Part shown: positions 32,579 to 44,543 of the stretch, one piece after another
Position numbering within the stretch: position 1 is the stretch's first letter
Layout of the letters: every line of letters starts with the position of its first letter
Source of the DNA: Lunularia cruciata
Taxonomy: Eukaryota > Streptophyta > Marchantiopsida > Lunulariales > Lunulariaceae
NCBI GenBank assembly: GCA_948567375.1
Contig: OX419756.1
Span: 9,119,001-9,183,000 of the forward strand
Length of the DNA: 64,000 nt
Direction: 5' to 3'
The notes under the pieces: model-generated
The model's input: the letters and a program-made list of their open reading frames with translations, nothing else
What the model was told of the DNA's origin: nothing
Database searches by the model: none
Program-made: the position numbers and the translations under genes

Positions 32579-35500
32579 CCTCCATACCTTGGTGGCATAT
32601 ACCATTGCAATTTGTTCCCAATCTTGAGCAAAGTAATTTATTTCAACCATATTTAGTTGGTGAGACACAAAAGCAATGGGATGTAGTCCATTTGGGAATT
32701 CTCGTTACAACACAGCTCCAATTGCAAAGTTAGAAGCATCAAAATCAACCACACAAAGTAGTTGAGGATCATATGGTTGAAGAATGGGTCTTGAAGACAC
32801 CATATGCTTTAACTTCTAAAATGCTTCTTCATGCTTGATGGTCTGTAACACCCATTTGTGCATGTGTGTGGTATTGTGATATTTAGCTTGGTATTACAAG
32901 TACTTAAGAGATATTATTTATATAGAGATAAAGGATGGTTCTATATTAGTCATGGTTAGCTAAAGTTAGTCATAGCTAAGATAGATGGGACCTTACTTTA
33001 GAGGAAGTAGAAAAGATGAGCACCATTATTTTGGATTTTAGTGTGTTGACTTGGTATTATTCCTAGGTGTTTGGCTTTGAGGAAAGAGTTGAGAACTCTT
33101 GGGGCTGCAAGCCTTTTTGTTTTGGATTCTTCTTTAGTCCAAGGATAGCCCATGTGAAGGAATCCTTGACTTAGTGGTTGGGTCAAGATAAGACCACATG
33201 CTTAGGGGAATATGCCCATGTGAATGGATATTCCTTTCTACTTTTTGACTTTACTTGACTTTTAGTCTAGTAACTTGAGTTACTATGGTAATTAGTAACT
33301 TTGGTACGTAACTATTTCACAAGTATATAAACAAGGGGTGAGGAGGTACTCATCATCCTTTCATTTGCAACTATCTCTCTCTCATTGAGTTCTCTAGTGA
33401 GCAATGTCTTGAGTCTTGGAGTGTTAGCCTTGGAGGAGTATGATGGAGTTGGGGTTCCTTGCCTTCTTAGTCCATGGTGCGCTACCATAATAGCCATCAG
33501 AGGTTCATCCTGAGTGAGAGACAGGCCAGCTCACAGGTCCACTAGAAGCTCGAGTTCTTTCTCAAGAGGTCAGTGAATGGTGTAGTCACATGAGCATAAT
33601 AGTGGATGAACCGCCCATAAAAATTGACCAATCCATTGAATGCCCATAATTCTATAGCATTCTTCAGGGTAGACCAATCAGTAATGGCCTTGATCTTCTC
33701 TTCTTCCATCTTGATCCTCTCAGATGAGATTTTTATGACACAAGAAGGTAACCTCCTTTTGCTAAAAGGCACACTTTGACTTCTTGCAGTAAAATTTCCA
33801 TTATTGTAGTCGTCGTAAGACTTCTTGCACATGATTCACATATTTTGCCTCTGTCTTGCTATAGAATAAGATATCCTCCAAGAACACCACCACAGACCAA
33901 TTCAATAGTCCATCCAACATCCAATGCATCTGATCCATGAAGACTATTAGAGCATAGAATGAAGAGTCCGAAAGGTAGAATTCTCCACTCAAAATGCCCA
34001 TACTTGGTGCAAAAGGCACTCTTTTGCACATCCTCTCCATCAATAGGAATTTGCCAATAGCCGCTTTGAAGATCCAACTTGGAAAAGTAGCGTGCTCCAC
34101 TTAGTTGATCAAGCAAGTCATTGATCCAAGGCAAGAGATATGCATTCTTCACGGTTTGCTTATTGAGCCCATGGTAATCAATATAGATTCGAAGTCCTCC
34201 ATCCTTCTTTGGAACAAATAGTATCAGTGCTCCCCAAGGAGAGGTACTATGTCATATGAAGTCCTTCTCTAACAACTTTTTAAGTGTTGTTTGCAACTCC
34301 TCCAACTCGTTTGGTGAGAACCAATGATTGGTCTAATCACAAGAGTACTCCTTGGCAATAACTTGATCTTGAAAGGCATACCTTGATTGGAGGGTAATTT
34401 CTTTGGAAGATCATCCAGAAACATATCCGCAAACTCTTGAACTATCGGATCAACCATTGCTTGATGAGGCTCTTGGCCCTCTTTGTATTATTCTTTTGCA
34501 ATTGGCTTGATCCACACTGCAAATATAGACTTATCTTCCTCCAAAGCTTGATATATGGTTGCTTTACTAACAAATTTCCCTTCTAAGGACTCATCTCTCT
34601 TCCAAGCTTGCTCCATGGTTGCCTTCTTGGCAAAATTCCCATCTTGGGACACATCTTCCTTCCAGGTTTGCTCTACACTATCTTCTCAACAAACTTCACA
34701 TCTTGGGACTGACTATTCTTAGGTGTCTTACTCAAAGGTGCCAAAAAACCTAATCAAAAATTCATACCTTGGTGTTGTACTTGAATTTGTCGTCGGGTCT
34801 AATCAAATTGAACCTTATGATGCTCAAGCCAAGGTAGACCCTAAATGATTTCATAGTGTAGAGGTGCCACTACAAACCTGATACACTCCAAATACTCCTT
34901 CTCAATCTTGAAGGTAATAGATGCAAGGTGCGGAATGTAGAACCCTTTCTACCATCCGCCATCATCAAACTACTTCCAATCACTGGCTTGATAGGAATAC
35001 CCAATTCCTTTGCTACTTACATAGACATGAAATTCTTTGAACTTCCAAAATCAACCAAAATCCTACAACTCCAACTAGATATAGTACCTTGCAAGTGAAG
35101 CAAACTTGCATAGGTCGAGCCTCAAATCCCATTGGAACTAATCAAGCTCCCAATAGGTGGCTCAAAATCTCCTATTGGGATTCCTTGTTTCCATGATCAT
35201 TTTGCTCCACAACCTCCACCTAGGCAACTTGTTGAGGTTATCCATTCTTGAGTGGACATTCAACAATGCAATGCACCAATTGGTAACAATAAAAGCAACC
35301 ATCATTTTTTCATGGTTTCTCTCTATCTACTGTGCTAAGTGGTCTTCCTTGAATGACATCAATCTCCATTTTTGTTGGCTCCTCCACTCGCATGTAGTGT
35401 ATTGATAGGCTCTGTGGAGGTCAAGGTAGAGACAAAGTTGTTGCCACCAAGGAATCAAAATGTTTGGCCAACTGCATGGCTTCCTCCAAGTGTTGTGGCT

Positions 35501-36343
35501 CTTACATGGTTACCTCTAATTTGGTTCTCGCCTTCGAGCCCCTCACAAATTGATCCAGAGCTTCACCTTCCAATACATTTGGAATTTGCATGATGGTGTT
35601 TTGGAACTACGTGATGTAACTTCTTACAAAGCCAATCTGTTTCAACTCTGCCAACTTATCTAGTGCAGCTTGTGTGGCATTTGTAGCTTGGAACCAACTA
35701 ATTATTGTGCTCTTGAATTCTACCCATATCAAGATGGAGTAACAATTTGTCATTCAGCTTGCTCTACTTGGAATCTCCACCATAGCTTTGCTACTCCATC
35801 CAATTGGCTAGAAGCCAAGAGAATTTTTTTTGCTCGTCTTGTAGATTGGTAGCTTCAAAATAACATTCACAGTCAAACACAAAATTCTCCACTGCACCCG
35901 GTAGATTCTTGCCTTCAAATATCTTGGGTTTAGGGAATCTGATCTGATCTTCTCCTTCTAAAATTGGTACTCTCTCTACATGCTCTTGTCGTCAAAGATC
36001 TCATTCATCCAACAATCAAATAAGATGCTCAATTTGTTACTACATAGCAAAGATAACATCGGGCATTTCCACCATGGTTGCTACTCTATCACTCCATCCC
36101 TAATCTTTCTAATTTATTAGCACACAGAAATAGCACATCCACCGTTCTCTATAAGTTACAACCGGAAGTATCAAGGGTTCCTCATATATGGTGATCATAT
36201 GCATAAAATCTTGTCCAAAGTGTGAGGATGAATTGCATGAAATGATGCTTGGGTAGCACTTGGACACAAAAATCCTAATGGTTTGGTGGAAGTAGATTTG
36301 GTGGTCCATAATTCCATCCATCCCATTCATACTCTAATACCAA
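32579..36343 (-). pseudogene. M1 RNase H (start), RT, protease and gag remains
   Basis: 32579-32839 resumes the RNase H of M1 exactly where M3 interrupted it (DFDASNFAIGAVL equivalent). After the solo LTR (32844-33535) follow RT (34152-33540: [20 protein letters not shown]; the second half carries a deletion), the RT-proximal linker with its 60-base repeats (about 34500-34720), protease (35080-34780, DIILGLPWL equivalent), and gag with ATG at 36075 and a knuckle near 35280. Many stops and frameshifts; older than M2 and M3, as nesting requires. A degenerate primer site (36331-36342) precedes the 5' LTR. Confidence 0.8.
32844..33535 (+). mobile_element. solo LTR, family B, copy 2
   Basis: 692 bp, TGTAACACCC...GCTCACA, same orientation as copy 1 and nearly identical to it by eye. 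Perfect 4-bp target copies GGTC at 32840-32843 and 33536-33539. It interrupts the RT-RNase H junction of M1. Confidence 0.9.
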
Positions 36344-36769
36344 TGTCAAAGACCAAAACCTAGGAGAGAAATAGGAGAATGGAAGTTCACATTGGGACGC
36401 TTGAATGTGAGAAACCTCCAAATGCCTAGCATGAACTTTGGATTTGGTATTTATAGGTAGCAAACAAGGCCCTTGAGAAGCTTCTCAAGAAGCTTCCTTG
36501 AGCCGCTTTCTTAGAGTGCAAGCCAGGTTAACTAGGAAGCTTCTCAAGAAACTTCCTTCTAGAAGCCGTCTACTTGGCGTGTAAGCTAAGCTAGTTAGAA
36601 GCTTCTAGAAGCTTCCTTCTAGAAGCAACTTGCTTGGGGTGCAAGTTTAACTAGTTAGGAAGCTTCCCAAGAAGATTCTTAGATGCTTCTAGAATATTCT
36701 AAGCTAATTTGGCTTATTTTCTACTTTGTTAGCCTTACCAACTATGTTGCTAAATTCCATATTGTTACA
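36344..36769 (-). repeat. M1 5' LTR
   Basis: 426 bp, starts tgtcaaagacc on the plus strand (family tgtaaaagacc) and ends attgttaca. Four-box GAAGCTTCTAGAAGCTTC array at 36598-36615. Confidence 0.9.
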
Positions 36770-36774
36770 CTAGA

Positions 36775-39700
36775 CCTGACTATTGAAGCAAAGATCAAGA
36801 CCACCTTTATGGAAAAAAAGACCAACAATGGTTGATCTATTCTAGGCATCAAATTTTGGGTGTGATCATATGAGGAAGATCCTAATAAAATCAAGCATGA
36901 AGTTGTTCAAATCCAAACAAACAACCTACTCAAAAAATAGTCAAACTATCTTCTTTGAGTATTTATATTGAGGAAAGCCTAGGAATTAGGCAGCTATGTT
37001 TTGGGCAACGGCAAGAGAACTTGAAGAAACAATGAATGAGGAAGGAGGAGTAACTTTGGTGTCTCCTTTTTTCATCCACTTTTACTTGGGAATGGATTTA
37101 CTAACTCTAAAAGAAAAGAAGAAGTACCTAGACCACTTCTTCCCCCATAGGGCATTTTGACAAAGCCATGGAAAAGCTCTGATGGTATGAAAGTGCTTAG
37201 AGGCAAATGAAAAATTTCCCCACATAAGGAATTATATGGAGTTGAAAGAAGTCTACAACACTTTGGGCTTTAAGAAGCAAAGGCGGGAGGAGATTGCCAT
37301 AAAGTCAATACTCAAGAAATTACAATTGACTCTTTCTAGCTCAAAGGCAAAGGCTACGAAGAGGATAAGGAGGATCCTTGTGGAGGAAGAAATGGAGGAA
37401 AATTAAGAAGAATTCTAGGATAAAGGTGGTGATCAGATACAAGCATATCCCACCCCAACAACCAAAAAAATAATTGTTCATGAGAGTTGTAATATCATAT
37501 GACAAGGATGTGGTCGAAGATCAAGGTGGATAAGTACAATCTATCCCAACCTAAATCCCTCTAAGCACAAATAGTTTATTGGAGGAAAAATGGATGACCA
37601 CTCTTGGATAATATGATGGAGAAGTTAGACCATCTTGCTTTAAGAAGAGTATAGCAGAGGGTTCAAGGATGAAAAAATCCACTCTATTCCCAATTGTAGG
37701 AGAAGTAGAATTGAGAGAAGGAATTATTTGTTCAAAAGAGATGCTCAAGGTAGAAATGTAGGCTCTTACCAAGATGAGAAAGGACATCAAGCCAAAAGGT
37801 TGACTTTGGGAAGAAGATGTGTTCAAGATGAAGGGTCATCCAAAATGGAGATACCAGCCATGACAAAATTGGTATTTGAGTAGAGGGAACCTACCATCTT
37901 TTTTCAAATGAAGAGAGAGGGGATTGGACTCTTAGCTTTGTTTAAAATGGTAAAAGGAGAGAGTTCAAGCAAGAAGGAAACTAGGCTGGTTATGGTAGTG
38001 CCACTTTCTCAGCTGGTGGTGTACAAGGTGTGCTCAACATTGGAATTAATGGAGCAACTCCTCCCCACATTTTTGAATCTCATAGGGAAATTATAGATTA
38101 TGTTACCCTCACCAATCATCTTCATTATGTGATGCAAGGAATAGATTTGGATAGGATGAAGGCAAGAGATGAGCGGAAGGAAGTTAGTGCTCAACACTTG
38201 GAGATGGATAAGCAAAGCAATGACTTGGCACAAGAGGTGGCTAAGCTCAAGGTAGAAAGTGTGGCCCTAGAGAAGGAGATTTTGGAGGAGAGGACAATAA
38301 GGCAAAAGATGTCCAAATTGTAGGTAAAACAAACACATCAAAAATTGAAACTTGAGCAACAAGTGAAGGCCCAAGCAAACGAAGTTGATGCACTTAAGGG
38401 AGAAGTGAAAAAGGTAAAGGTCTTCCTTGTTGCATACATTCATCATCAAGAGGAGCTATATGTGGTTGACAGCCAAGTGAAGAAGCTTATAGAAAGTATC
38501 AAGTACAAGGAGGAAGAATGCAAGAAGAGTTGAGTAGCCATTCAAGGAGAGATCAAGGCTAAGATGGAAGAGAGTCAGATTCAATTCAACTTAGAGAAGA
38601 CTACAACATTAGCAAGGATGGAGATAGCATGGGACCATATAGAAGAGATTGCAAGGAGGTAATGGAGGCCTCCTTGGAGAAGTTAAAGGCTTGTGACTCT
38701 ACATCTCAAGTGCATTTGCTTATAGAAAATGTAACAATATGGAGTTTAGCATGAAGTTAGTCGGGCTTACAAAGTAGCACATAAGACAAATTAGCCTAGA
38801 ATATTCTTGAAGTATCTAGGAAGCTTCATGGGAAGCTTCCCGACTAGCTTAGCTTGCACCTCAAGTAAGTAGCTTTTAGAAGGAAGCTTCTAGAAGCTTC
38901 CAACTAGCTTAGCTTGCACGCCAAGTAAACTGCTTCTAGAAGGAAGCTTCTTGAGAAGCTTCCTAGTTAACTTGGCTTGCACTCTAAGAAAGCGGCTTGA
39001 GGAAGCTTCTTGAGAAGCTTCTCAAAGGCCTTGTTTTCTACCTATAAATACCAAAGCCAAGGCTCATGCTAGGCATTTGGAGTTTTTCCTCATTCAAGTG
39101 TCCCAATGTGAGTTTCCATTCTCCTATTTCTCTCCTTGGATTCGGTCTTTTACAGCAAAGGCATACATTGATGAATGCCTATAATAGCTATAAAAGAAAG
39201 TAATCAAGCACACCTCAAAGAAATTTGAGGAATCCACAAAAGAAATGCTAGGGGAGATCATAGGGTATCAAGAGTGGATAGAATCATTGATGAGGTCTGT
39301 AAGAGTAAAGATAGCTCCTCATAGAAGATTTTGTTAAGAAATTTGTTAAGTGCAGAGCACATCCTCAGTGTGAAATTCTGTTTGGCCTCAAACTCTATCT
39401 TTTTCATGATATACATCTTTGTCCAAAATTTCTTTTTGACACTTAGGACCAATTTGTAGCCAATGATTGCAGGAGTGTAAATACTTGTAAAGTAAATGAC
39501 AAGTAGTAGTTATGATTGGTGGCGGTTGTAAATTCACTTCTTAATTGCATTCAAGATAAGGTCAGTAGGTAGGATTAGTGATAAGAAAAGTAGGTTAATT
39601 GGAAGATTTTCTACATACTTAGCCACCAATCAATTTCATCTTGAGAGTAGGAAATTTTATATATGTCCACTTCTTTCATAAACAAATTATTTAGCTTAAA

Positions 39701-40400
39701 GATCTTTCTCATCCTTTGTGTTAGATTGATTTCTCTTACATCTTTGATTGTATGCTTGGTTGAATAGAGGTGAGGAATCTTGCAATAGAAGTGTGTGTTT
39801 GAGTAGATTTTTAGGAAATTTTCATTGAATCAAGGAAGTTACCCTTGACATTTTGAACAAGTGAGACAATGTGAGGAATGATTTGGGAATGATAGAGCAT
39901 TGAGAGTACCATGGAATAGAAAAACCCAGCAGAAAATCAATTTTAGACTTTGTTGAGATTGAGCATTTTTGGAAGAGATGCATATGATCAACAACAACTT
40001 TAGGGTGAAAGAACCTTGGGCCAGAAAACTAAAGTTTGGCTTGAAAACCAACCTTTGGGTGAAATGTACCTATAGGAAGGACTAAATGCTAAGGTAAAAG
40101 AGGCTCTTTAGAAGGAAGAGGCCTTTGGCATGAAGTGTACCACCACTATTGAGGGCTTGTTAGATCAGATCTTTCATTTGAATGGTTGTTAATTTCTCTT
40201 TTTTGGAAGATGCCATGACGGGTATCCCTACACTCTTTTGGGAGTGGTTTCTACCCAAGGGGTTAAATAGGAAAGAATAGACAAGTAGTGACATTGTGAC
40301 ATTTTATCTTTATTTCTAGTCATTACCAATACTTATCCTTGTGGGAACAACATGTTCTTACTGTCTATACTATGAGTACATCTATATTGGATTAAATAGC
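36775..40400 (+). pseudogene. D1, main part of an unrecognised coiled-coil coding repeat
   Basis: Continues the D copy interrupted by M1. The stretch near 37080-37142 reads LGMDLLTLKEKKKYLDHFF and matches MEMDLLTPEEEMKYPNHFF at 58650-58710. 37240-37400 matches the NTLGFKKQR segment at 58828, followed by an acidic EEEMEEN-type patch. 38030-38323 and 38345-38533 form a long coiled coil (QHLEMDKQSNDLAQEVAKLK) matching 59731-60063. A non-coding tail (39300-40400) is homologous to 60420-61490. A solo LTR is inserted at 38730. Numerous stops show decay. I know no family with this order; it behaves as a dispersed repeat, possibly a large non-autonomous transposon that carries a gene. Confidence 0.5.
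38730..39154 (+). mobile_element. solo LTR of family A in D1
   Basis: 425 bp, TGTAACAATATGG...TCTTTTACA, with no interior. Flanks gaaaa / gcaaa are a target duplication with one change. It has a four-box GAAGCTTCTAGAAGCTTC array at 38883-38900 and TATAAATA near 39043. Confidence 0.88.
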
Positions 40401-41428
40401 CTTAGCTACTATTGTCATAAGTAGCCTAAGCTGAATATAGCAAAAGGAGGTAAAAGTAGTCTAAGAATGTTGTGGTGTTCCCATTTCTTCAAAATTTGTT
40501 TTTGTTGATTATATCAAGCTGAAGTGCTAAGAGAACCACAAAAAAAGATTGAATTATTAGGAGGTGTGCCTCAAATAGAGAGGTACTCAAAGGAGTGACT
40601 CTAGCAAGCTAGGATGGGATAAGAACTTGGAGTGATGTATGATAATCCTAAGTACTTCTAGGCCTGCCTACTTGGAAGATGTTCAACACTTGGAGTGATG
40701 TAGGATAATCCTGAATGAAAGATAAGAAGAATGAGTTTGGAGTCCACATGAGCTACAAGGCCAAGTATTAGGGTGGTAAGAAAAATTGTGTAACAAAGGA
40801 AATAAGAAGCACTTGGAGAAGTGTAGAATGACCTAAAGTGCTTGAGGATGGAAAAACACTCAAAGTGGTAAGGGATCATTTGGAGTGCTTGAGTGATATA
40901 CAACACTTGTAGTGCCGATAGGTGAGATGTATGGACCAAGTGTCACCTTAGCACTCAAAGGAAAGTGCCACCACAATTTGAACTTGCTGCCAATGGCATC
41001 TACCTCTGATGGCACTCACTACCAAGGGCCATTACCTACAAGATAAGAGTTGGTACTTGGCAAGTGTGGCATGGGAGAAAATGGTTGGAAAATGAATTTT
41101 TTGGCACATGGGAGAGTTAATTCACCCAATGACAACATGCCTTTGCATGCATAATGGAAAGTGCCTACTTGCTTTGTAACTGCCATAGTGCAAAGGAATG
41201 ACCTAGATCTGGTGTATAGATTGAAGTGCCTTGCTTGCAATGGAGCTTTTTGCAAATCAATCTATAGCTTAGCTGATTGAGTAGTGTTTTGCAAATTTTT
41301 GTGAAGTAGTGAGTACCCATAGTCATTTTGGAGAGTGGAATTTGGTGCAATCTTAGGTACTCAAAGTGAAGTGAGGCACTTGGCGTAGTACATAAATATT
41401 TTGTAGCACCCTTTTGTGTGTAGGAACC
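40401..41428. other. no gene; degenerate CACTTGGAGTG-type repeats
   Basis: About 1 kb in which acttggagtgatgtatgataatcc (40628) recurs as acttggagtgatgtaggataatcc (40690), with looser echoes such as gcacttggagaagtgtag and catttggagtgcttgagtg. No open frame is supported. It may be promoter-side sequence of the D2 copy, because related cactttgagtagg words also occur after its coding part. Confidence 0.4.
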
Positions 41429-42260
41429 ATGGTAGTCTCTCCTAAGAGTTACAAGAAGGCACATGAGGCCATCCTTAGATCCCTTGCTATGAAAGAATGG
41501 GCAGTATATGATAGGATGGATGTAATTAGAAGTAAGCACTTAGGATTCCTACTTTGGAATTGGGAGTAATCAAAATTCCATATGATCCATGAGACGAGAG
41601 GGAAGAGAGAGACGACTTTAAGGGGGATGGAGGGGAATCCATTGAACTAGTGGTGGACCATTGGGGAATGGTACTTGGCTTGGATGTTGGGATTGCAAGA
41701 GCAATGACAATAGAAACAAAATTGTAGACAAGGCGCTAACCCTTAAGATCAAGAGCCACTTTAATAGTAAGTGCTCCAAGAACAATGGATGGAGTGTAGC
41801 CAATTACATAGACCTTGCTCAAAGAGCCATTGTAGAAGTAATTATGAAGCTTTTCAAATAGAAAGAAACCACCCACTTGATCAAAGTCTAGGTAGTGTTC
41901 TTTGATTATATGTATGCAAGAGAGCTTGTAGATTGAGCCAAAATGTTTTACAAGCAATGTAAGTTCAGACACCAAGATTTTTAATACAAAGGAGGAGCCA
42001 CTTATATTATTCCTTTTGTATTGCACTATTACATGGGAATGACTCTTTTAACCAAGGAAAAGGGGAAGAGTTTCCCTACTTATTTTCACCCTGCAGATTA
42101 TTTTGAAGTGCAACTTGAAGAACCTACCTAGATCAACAAGTATTTGCTAAATGATGCAAAATTTGTAGAGATGGGCCAATTGTACCTATAGATGAAAAAT
42201 TGGCCTTGCTGAAGGCTCCAAAGAGGAAGAATACTACAAAGAAAAAGCCACTTCCTTTAG

Positions 42261-42996
42261 TGTAACACCACGAGGTAGCCACATGATCTAGATGTGAAAT
42301 TTGGTTTGGTAACATCTAGAATGATGTTATACATGATGGTCAAAATAGATCAGATAGCAGTATCACCAAAAGAGTACTTCTACTAATAGAGCAGAAACAA
42401 AAATAGACTTGAGAACCTTAGAACCAATAGCTAGACATATGATTTAAAGGTGAGAATTGGTTTGGTAACATCTGGAAGGATGTTACACATGATGGACTAA
42501 ACAGATCAGAAAGAGGTATCACCAAAAGGGGACTTCTACTTATAGAGTAGGAACCGAAATATGCCTGAAATCTTTGAAGGCAATTTTGGAGGCCTAAACG
42601 GATGAATTAGGTCTCAAAAATGTGACTACCCCCCCCCCCCCCAATAGAGAAAAGGTAGGCCTTCCCTCCCCCTGGTTTGTCTTGTCGAGAGCTTTCAAAC
42701 GGTACCTTACGTGATTCTGAGACTCTTACATGAAGATTCCCTAAAAGATTCCCTCCAATCAAAGCTTGTTTGACCAACCAAATAGGACCTAGACCAACAT
42801 GTCACCCATCCAAGTAAGTAATCCAAGGGTGAAGTTTGATGACATGTCACCTATCTGTGTGCCTAATCCTATGGTGGAGCTTCCTTGAAGGAGATCCTTT
42901 TTGTCTATATAATAAAGAGAAGGTGCTCCTTTGGGGCACCAAATGTTGAGTGTGTAATCTGTGTTTTCTTTCTTCTCTTGTCCTTGGAGTATTACA
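42261..42996 (+). mobile_element. solo LTR, family C, copy 1
   Basis: 736 bp beginning TGTAACACCACG and ending ATTACA, homologous to the minus-strand copy at 55124-55717. Target copies TTAG (42257-42260 and 42998-43001) are perfect if one base of slack at the right end is accepted. Inside are a 156-bp tandem duplication (42285-42440 and 42441-42590), a run of 14 C (42629-42642) and a tatataataaagag box near 42905. No interior sequence remains. Confidence 0.75.
42629..42642 (+). repeat. homopolymer run of 14 C
   Basis: Fourteen C in a row inside LTR C. The length is prone to replication and sequencing error. Confidence 0.9.
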
Positions 42997-44462
42997 ATTA
43001 GCCAAGAAGTCAAAGGTGAGTGCTCAGATTGTTGAAGTGTCCTCTTTAAAAGATGAATGCAAGGACACTAAGGTGGATGAAGATGAAGAGGAGCACAGTC
43101 CTTCAATCAACAAGGATCAACCTCCACCCCAAGAGACAACAAAGAAGGAGAAGAAACTCTGGAAGATACTCAATGTACTCCCCTAAGCCTAGGACCAGAA
43201 CATAGACAAGGGCCCTACAGATGAAGAAGAGCACATGGTGGAGGAAGCAGTAGTGCCTGAGTAGGCACCATTGAGTCTAGATGTGCAAGAAGAATAATCC
43301 ACAATAGAGGTGCAAGATTGGGCCAAGTGCTTGAAGGACCATGAACTTTGGCTGAGAAGAGAAGAAGGGGCTAATGATTGCACTAAGGAAGAGGAGTGAA
43401 TTACCAATAATGCCAAATAAGAAAAGGAGGTCAGCATTATAATCAATCCTATTGAAGTTGAATTTGAATTGCATATCAAAGTGCATGAGGCACCAACAAT
43501 ATCCAAGTTGATGCACGTGCAAGATGGCTCAAATTTCATCATTCACTCAATGGGCATTGCATTGCAATTAATGGAGGTATTATTGCCTGAGTATCAAGCC
43601 AAGTGCCTTGATGTGATGTGGTGGACTATACCATGTTGTTTAAGACCATGCACAAGGTTGTCTATACTTGGAAGGCCAAAGAGGACCTAGTGAAGGACAA
43701 GGCAACAAAGGCCAAAGATCTGTACAAGGCAAAGGCAAGGTAAGTGCCTTGTTGCAAGAGAACCGAGAGCTGAAGAAGAGAAATGCCATTGCTGAAAATG
43801 AACAAGATCATCAAGCATCCAAGACCAAGAGGTTTAAAGGGATTTGAAAGCACTCCACCTTGAGTTTGATCAGTTCAAGAAGGAAGCCAAAGACCAACTT
43901 TATAGCAATTGTAAGGAGGTGGATAGCACTTAGAGTGCTTTGAAGGAGAAGCATGACCAAGTAGTAATGTTGGAGCTATAGATGCAGAAGTACCAGAAGG
44001 AAGAGGCAATGGAACTAGAATGTCTCACCAAGGAAGAAAGAATGAAGCATGCAGAAAGCCTTGAAGTGTTGGAAGAACAAGAGGCCAAATGGTGCAAGCA
44101 ATCAAAGAAAAGAGAAGAAGATCAACTGAAAACACCACACCGATTAGAAGAAACCCAAACCTTGTTCATGGAGATGCTAAAAGAAGAAGGAGCAATGCAG
44201 GCTTGAGGACCAAATGCCACAAATTGAAGATGCAGGTCCAATGCTTGCAAAATCAGGCCTATGAGAAGGAATGCATGAACGGCATGTCCAATGAATTATG
44301 GCAGACCTTCTTGTCGGAAATAGCTAGGTATCAAGCCCAGACAGATCAACTTACCTGATACCTAAGAGGTGAACAAAGTCCTTCATTCCCAATGGTGTAA
44401 ATCTAAAGCACTCCCTTGAGAGGAAGTCATTTAGTGAAATAGGCACCCTTTAGTTAAGGATT

Positions 44463-44543
44463 GGATACTCTAAAGAGTGCAATAGTTAAGCACTTTGAGT
44501 AGGATACTCTTTAGAGTTGCACAATAGCTAAGCACTTTGAGTA
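44463..44543. repeat. 40-bp tandem duplication in D2
   Basis: Units 44463-44501 and 44502-44543 both read ggatactct..agagt..gca..atag.taagcactttgagta. Confidence 0.8.

Larger units (their letters stand above)
18673..36769 (-). mobile_element. M1, family-A chromovirus, outermost element of a nest
   Basis: A minus-strand element. Its 3' LTR is 18673-19016 and its 5' LTR is 36344-36769. Perfect 5-bp target copies CTAGA lie at 18668-18672 and 36770-36774. Removing the insertions (solo LTR 19179-19868, M3 complex 21441-32573, solo LTR 32844-33535) leaves about 5.6 kb, the expected full length. It is therefore a complete but decayed element into which at least three later insertions came. M1 itself sits in a D-family copy. 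Confidence 0.9.
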
